Assembly: GCF_005049045.1 (NCBI RefSeq)
Contig: NZ_SUPK01000002.1
Location: forward strand, 1-64,000
Length of the DNA: 64,000 nt
Direction of reading: 5' to 3'
Source: Cohnella pontilimi
GTDB lineage: Bacteria; Bacillota; Bacilli; Paenibacillales; Paenibacillaceae
The notes under the pieces are model-generated. The model had not been told where the DNA came from, ran no database searches, and saw only the letters and a list, made by a program, of their open reading frames with translations. This document shows, piece after piece, positions 62,268 through 64,000 of this stretch. Each line of letters opens with the position of its first letter. Position 1 is the stretch's first letter. The position numbers and the translations under genes are program-made.

Positions 62268-63053
62268 TCACCGGCAGAAGATGTGCTCGCCGATCCTTTT
62301 ATACTGCGGACGGCTCCAAATCCATTTGGATGTTGCGGTCTTCGGATTGAAGTAATACAAGCAGCCGTCGGTCGGATCCCAACCGCTGAGCGCGTCTTTG
62401 ACGGCTCTCATCGCTTGAGGGTTCGGCGTCAGCCAAATTTGGCCGTCTGCTACAGCGGTAAAGGCACCCGGCTGAAAAATGACACCCGTAGGTGTATTGG
62501 GAAATTGGGACGAGCGTACGCGGTTCAGGATAACGGCAGCTACCGCAACTTGGCCCTCATACGGCTCGCCGCGAGACTCTCCATATACGGCATTCGCCAT
62601 CATTTTAAGTTCCCTGGACGTCATGCCCTGGTCATTGGAAGGCGGCAGAGCCTGACCTCGGTCGGTGCCTCCGCCGGCAGTCGCGCCACCGGCCTTCGCG
62701 CCGCCGGCGGCTTGCGGAACATCCTCCGCGGTAGGCCTCCAGTTCTTCGTCGCCTTCCAGAGCTTCAGCTTCGTTTTCCCTCCGACGACCCCGTCCGCTT
62801 TCAAGCCGAACTTCCATTGAAACCATTTCACAGCGTTCAACGTTTCCTGATCGAATTGACCCGTCACATCGCCGCTGTAAAAGCCTAAAAATCTCAGCCT
62901 TCCCTGAAGCTCGTTCACGTCTTTGCCCGACGCGCCCGCCTTCAAGGTCGCTCTGCTGAACGTTTCCATGCTCGTGCCCGAATGCTCAAGCCTGTACAAT
63001 CCGAGCAAGCCGAAAACAAGACAGCACGTCAACAACACCAGACGATAACTCAC
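62268..63053 (-). CDS. SleB/CwlJ-type cell wall hydrolase with peptidoglycan-binding domain
   Basis: A 261-aa exported protein. A membrane/signal segment is at residues 3-20 (LVLLTCCLVFGLLGLY with Cys residues that could be lipobox-like but are not in a clear lipobox). A peptidoglycan-binding domain covers about 40-100 (VNELQGRLRFLGFYSGDVTG) and the Hydrolase_2 catalytic domain about 140-261 (MMANAVYGESRGEPYEGQVA, AAVILNRVRSSQFPNT). Such lytic enzymes open spore cortex during germination. It lies between ftsK and ymfF, unlike B. subtilis sleB. The start is GTG 63053 with a weak site. Confidence 0.88.
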   Translation of the reverse strand: MSYRLVLLTCCLVFGLLGLYRLEHSGTSMETFSRATLKAGASGKDVNELQGRLRFLGFYSGDVTGQFDQETLNAVKWFQWKFGLKADGVVGGKTKLKLWKATKNWRPTAEDVPQAAGGAKAGGATAGGGTDRGQALPPSNDQGMTSRELKMMANAVYGESRGEPYEGQVAVAAVILNRVRSSQFPNTPTGVIFQPGAFTAVADGQIWLTPNPQAMRAVKDALSGWDPTDGCLYYFNPKTATSKWIWSRPQYKRIGEHIFCR

Positions 63054-63065
63054 CTAGAGCTCACG

Positions 63066-63106
63066 CCTTTCTCATACGATGGGTTCGCACGTTAGTATGA
63101 GAAAGG
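63066..63106. repeat. Inverted repeat between ftsK and the hydrolase gene
   Basis: CCTTTCTCATAC (63066-63077) and GTATGAGAAAGG (63095-63106) form a perfect 12-pair stem with a 17-base loop, about 20 bases after the ftsK stop codon. There is no T run on either side, so it may be a terminator of another kind or an mRNA stabiliser. Confidence 0.6.
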
Positions 63107-63126
63107 TGAAAGCCTCTTATACCCAA

Positions 63127-64000
63127 TTAAGACGGAATGCGCTGCTGGTACTGTTCGATGGTCATAAGCACTTCTCTCGGTTTGCTTCCTTCATAAGGTC
63201 CGACGATGCCTTTGGCTTCCATCGCATCGATCAGTCTCGCCGCCCGTGTATATCCGATGCGCATCCGGCGCTGAAGCAGCGACACGGACGCTTGTTTTGC
63301 GTCCAGCACGATTTGCACGGCCTGGTCGAACAGCTCGTCGACGTATTCATCTTCCGCTTCGGGCACTGACTCGTCCACTTCCGGCACGAGGTCCTCGTTG
63401 TATTCGGCTTCGGCCTGCGCGCGCGCGTAATTCACGACGGCTTCCACTTCATTGTCCGACAAGAACGCACCCTGCACGCGGATCGGCTTGGATGCGCCCA
63501 TCGGCAGGAACAGCATGTCCCCTCGTCCAAGCAGCTTTTCCGCGCCGACCATGTCGAGGATCGTTCTCGAATCGACTTGAGAAGATACGCCGAAGGCGAT
63601 CCGGCTTGGAATATTCGCCTTGATAACGCCGGTGATGACGTCCACGGAAGGACGCTGCGTGGCGATGATTAAGTGAATGCCCGCCGCACGGGCCATCTGG
63701 GCCAGACGTGTGATGGAATCTTCCACGTCTCCCGCGGCCACCATCATCAGGTCCGCGAGCTCGTCCACGATGACGACGATATAGGGCAGCACGCCGTCCG
63801 GGTTGTCGCCGCTCAGCATCAAGGCGTTATAGCCTTCGATGTTCCGCGTGGCCGACTTCGAGAACTTCTCGTAGCGTTTTTCCATTTCGACGACGATTTT
63901 TTTCAAGGCCAGCGAAGCGCGTCTCGGATCGGTGACCACGGGTGCCAGCAAGTGCGGAATCCCGTTGTATACGTTGAGCTCGACCATTTTGGGGTCGATC
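63127..64000 (-). CDS. ftsK: DNA translocase FtsK/SpoIIIE (C-terminal part, cut by window edge)
   Basis: The C-terminal ~290 residues of a septal DNA translocase. Walker B is [12 protein letters not shown], then [19 protein letters not shown] and [19 protein letters not shown]. The C-terminal ~65 residues are the winged-helix gamma domain ([20 protein letters not shown]). Walker A and the membrane helices lie outside the window. FtsK/SpoIIIE pumps chromosomes through the division or sporulation septum. The position upstream of ymfF matches B. subtilis spoIIIE. Confidence 0.97.
   Translation of the reverse strand, partial: IDPKMVELNVYNGIPHLLAPVVTDPRRASLALKKIVVEMEKRYEKFSKSATRNIEGYNALMLSGDNPDGVLPYIVVIVDELADLMMVAAGDVEDSITRLAQMARAAGIHLIIATQRPSVDVITGVIKANIPSRIAFGVSSQVDSRTILDMVGAEKLLGRGDMLFLPMGASKPIRVQGAFLSDNEVEAVVNYARAQAEAEYNEDLVPEVDESVPEAEDEYVDELFDQAVQIVLDAKQASVSLLQRRMRIGYTRAARLIDAMEAKGIVGPYEGSKPREVLMTIEQYQQRIPS

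Overview
The window comes from an endospore-forming Gram-positive bacterium, most likely a member of Paenibacillaceae (Paenibacillus, Cohnella or a close relative). The right half keeps the Bacillus subtilis order ftsK/spoIIIE - ymfF - ymfH - ymfI - ymfJ - ymfK - ymfM(rodZ) - pgsA - cinA - recA - rny - ymdB - spoVS ... miaB - ricA, with the relative-specific insertions rimO, yajQ, recX and a SleB-type hydrolase. Most of these genes are on the minus strand. A BirA operator, a LexA box and a sigma-H-like promoter of Firmicute type fit this assignment. No rRNA, tRNA or CRISPR was seen.

Region 1 (1-6.4 kb) is the most unusual part. It looks like a chromosomal integron cassette array in a Gram-positive background. 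Six imperfect palindromes of 146-165 bp (115-277, 802-965, 1349-1511, 1889-2034, 3807-3953, 4856-5020) separate short AT-rich gene units, all read on the minus strand. Each palindrome ends in RYYYAAC / GTTRRRY-type 7-mers. The end of each site is the exact reverse complement of the facing end of the NEXT site, but not of its own other end. That is the register expected when cassettes excise as circles and insert at G^TT. The six cassettes visible in full carry a DUF7660-like protein, a 273-aa protein of unknown function, a reverse transcriptase, a decayed small ORF, a two-TM membrane protein and a HIT-family protein; a seventh runs off the left edge. An attI-like junction with tandem ~36-bp repeats (5423-5514) lies at the proximal end. 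Beside it is a tyrosine recombinase gene disrupted by frameshifts, a deletion and a stop codon (5521-6417), co-directional with the cassettes.

Region 2 (6.6-15 kb): a small membrane protein, an MFS exporter, a biotin ECF transporter (an ATPase-EcfT fusion plus a second ATPase, divergent from bioY across a BirA box), an iron alcohol dehydrogenase, and the miaB-ricA operon.

Region 3 (15-33.5 kb): a glycan locus. A WbpA/WbpE/WbpB-like trio should make a UDP-2-acetamido-3-amino-uronate. Ugd and a UDP-glucuronate decarboxylase should make UDP-xylose. A four-gene operon holds an epimerase, a CgeB-like glycosyltransferase, an ATP-grasp enzyme and a HAD phosphatase. Two glycosyltransferases carry very basic low-complexity tails. 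CgeB similarity, sigma-K-like promoter sequences and CotG-like RKSS tails suggest glycosylation of the spore surface; this is inference. Housekeeping genes (quinone reductase, pentapeptide-repeat protein, SelO) interrupt the locus.

Region 4 (33.7-47 kb): GNAT, an alditol-oxidase-like flavoprotein, an HD-GYP-like protein with a substituted HD motif, an AidB-like acyl-CoA dehydrogenase, a three-gene ABC-2 exporter with an ankyrin protein, a PduL-like acyltransferase, a 2-oxoacid:ferredoxin oxidoreductase and an M19 dipeptidase.

Region 5 (47-64 kb): the conserved sporulation, RNA-decay, recombination and envelope block from spoVS back to ftsK, which is cut by the right edge.
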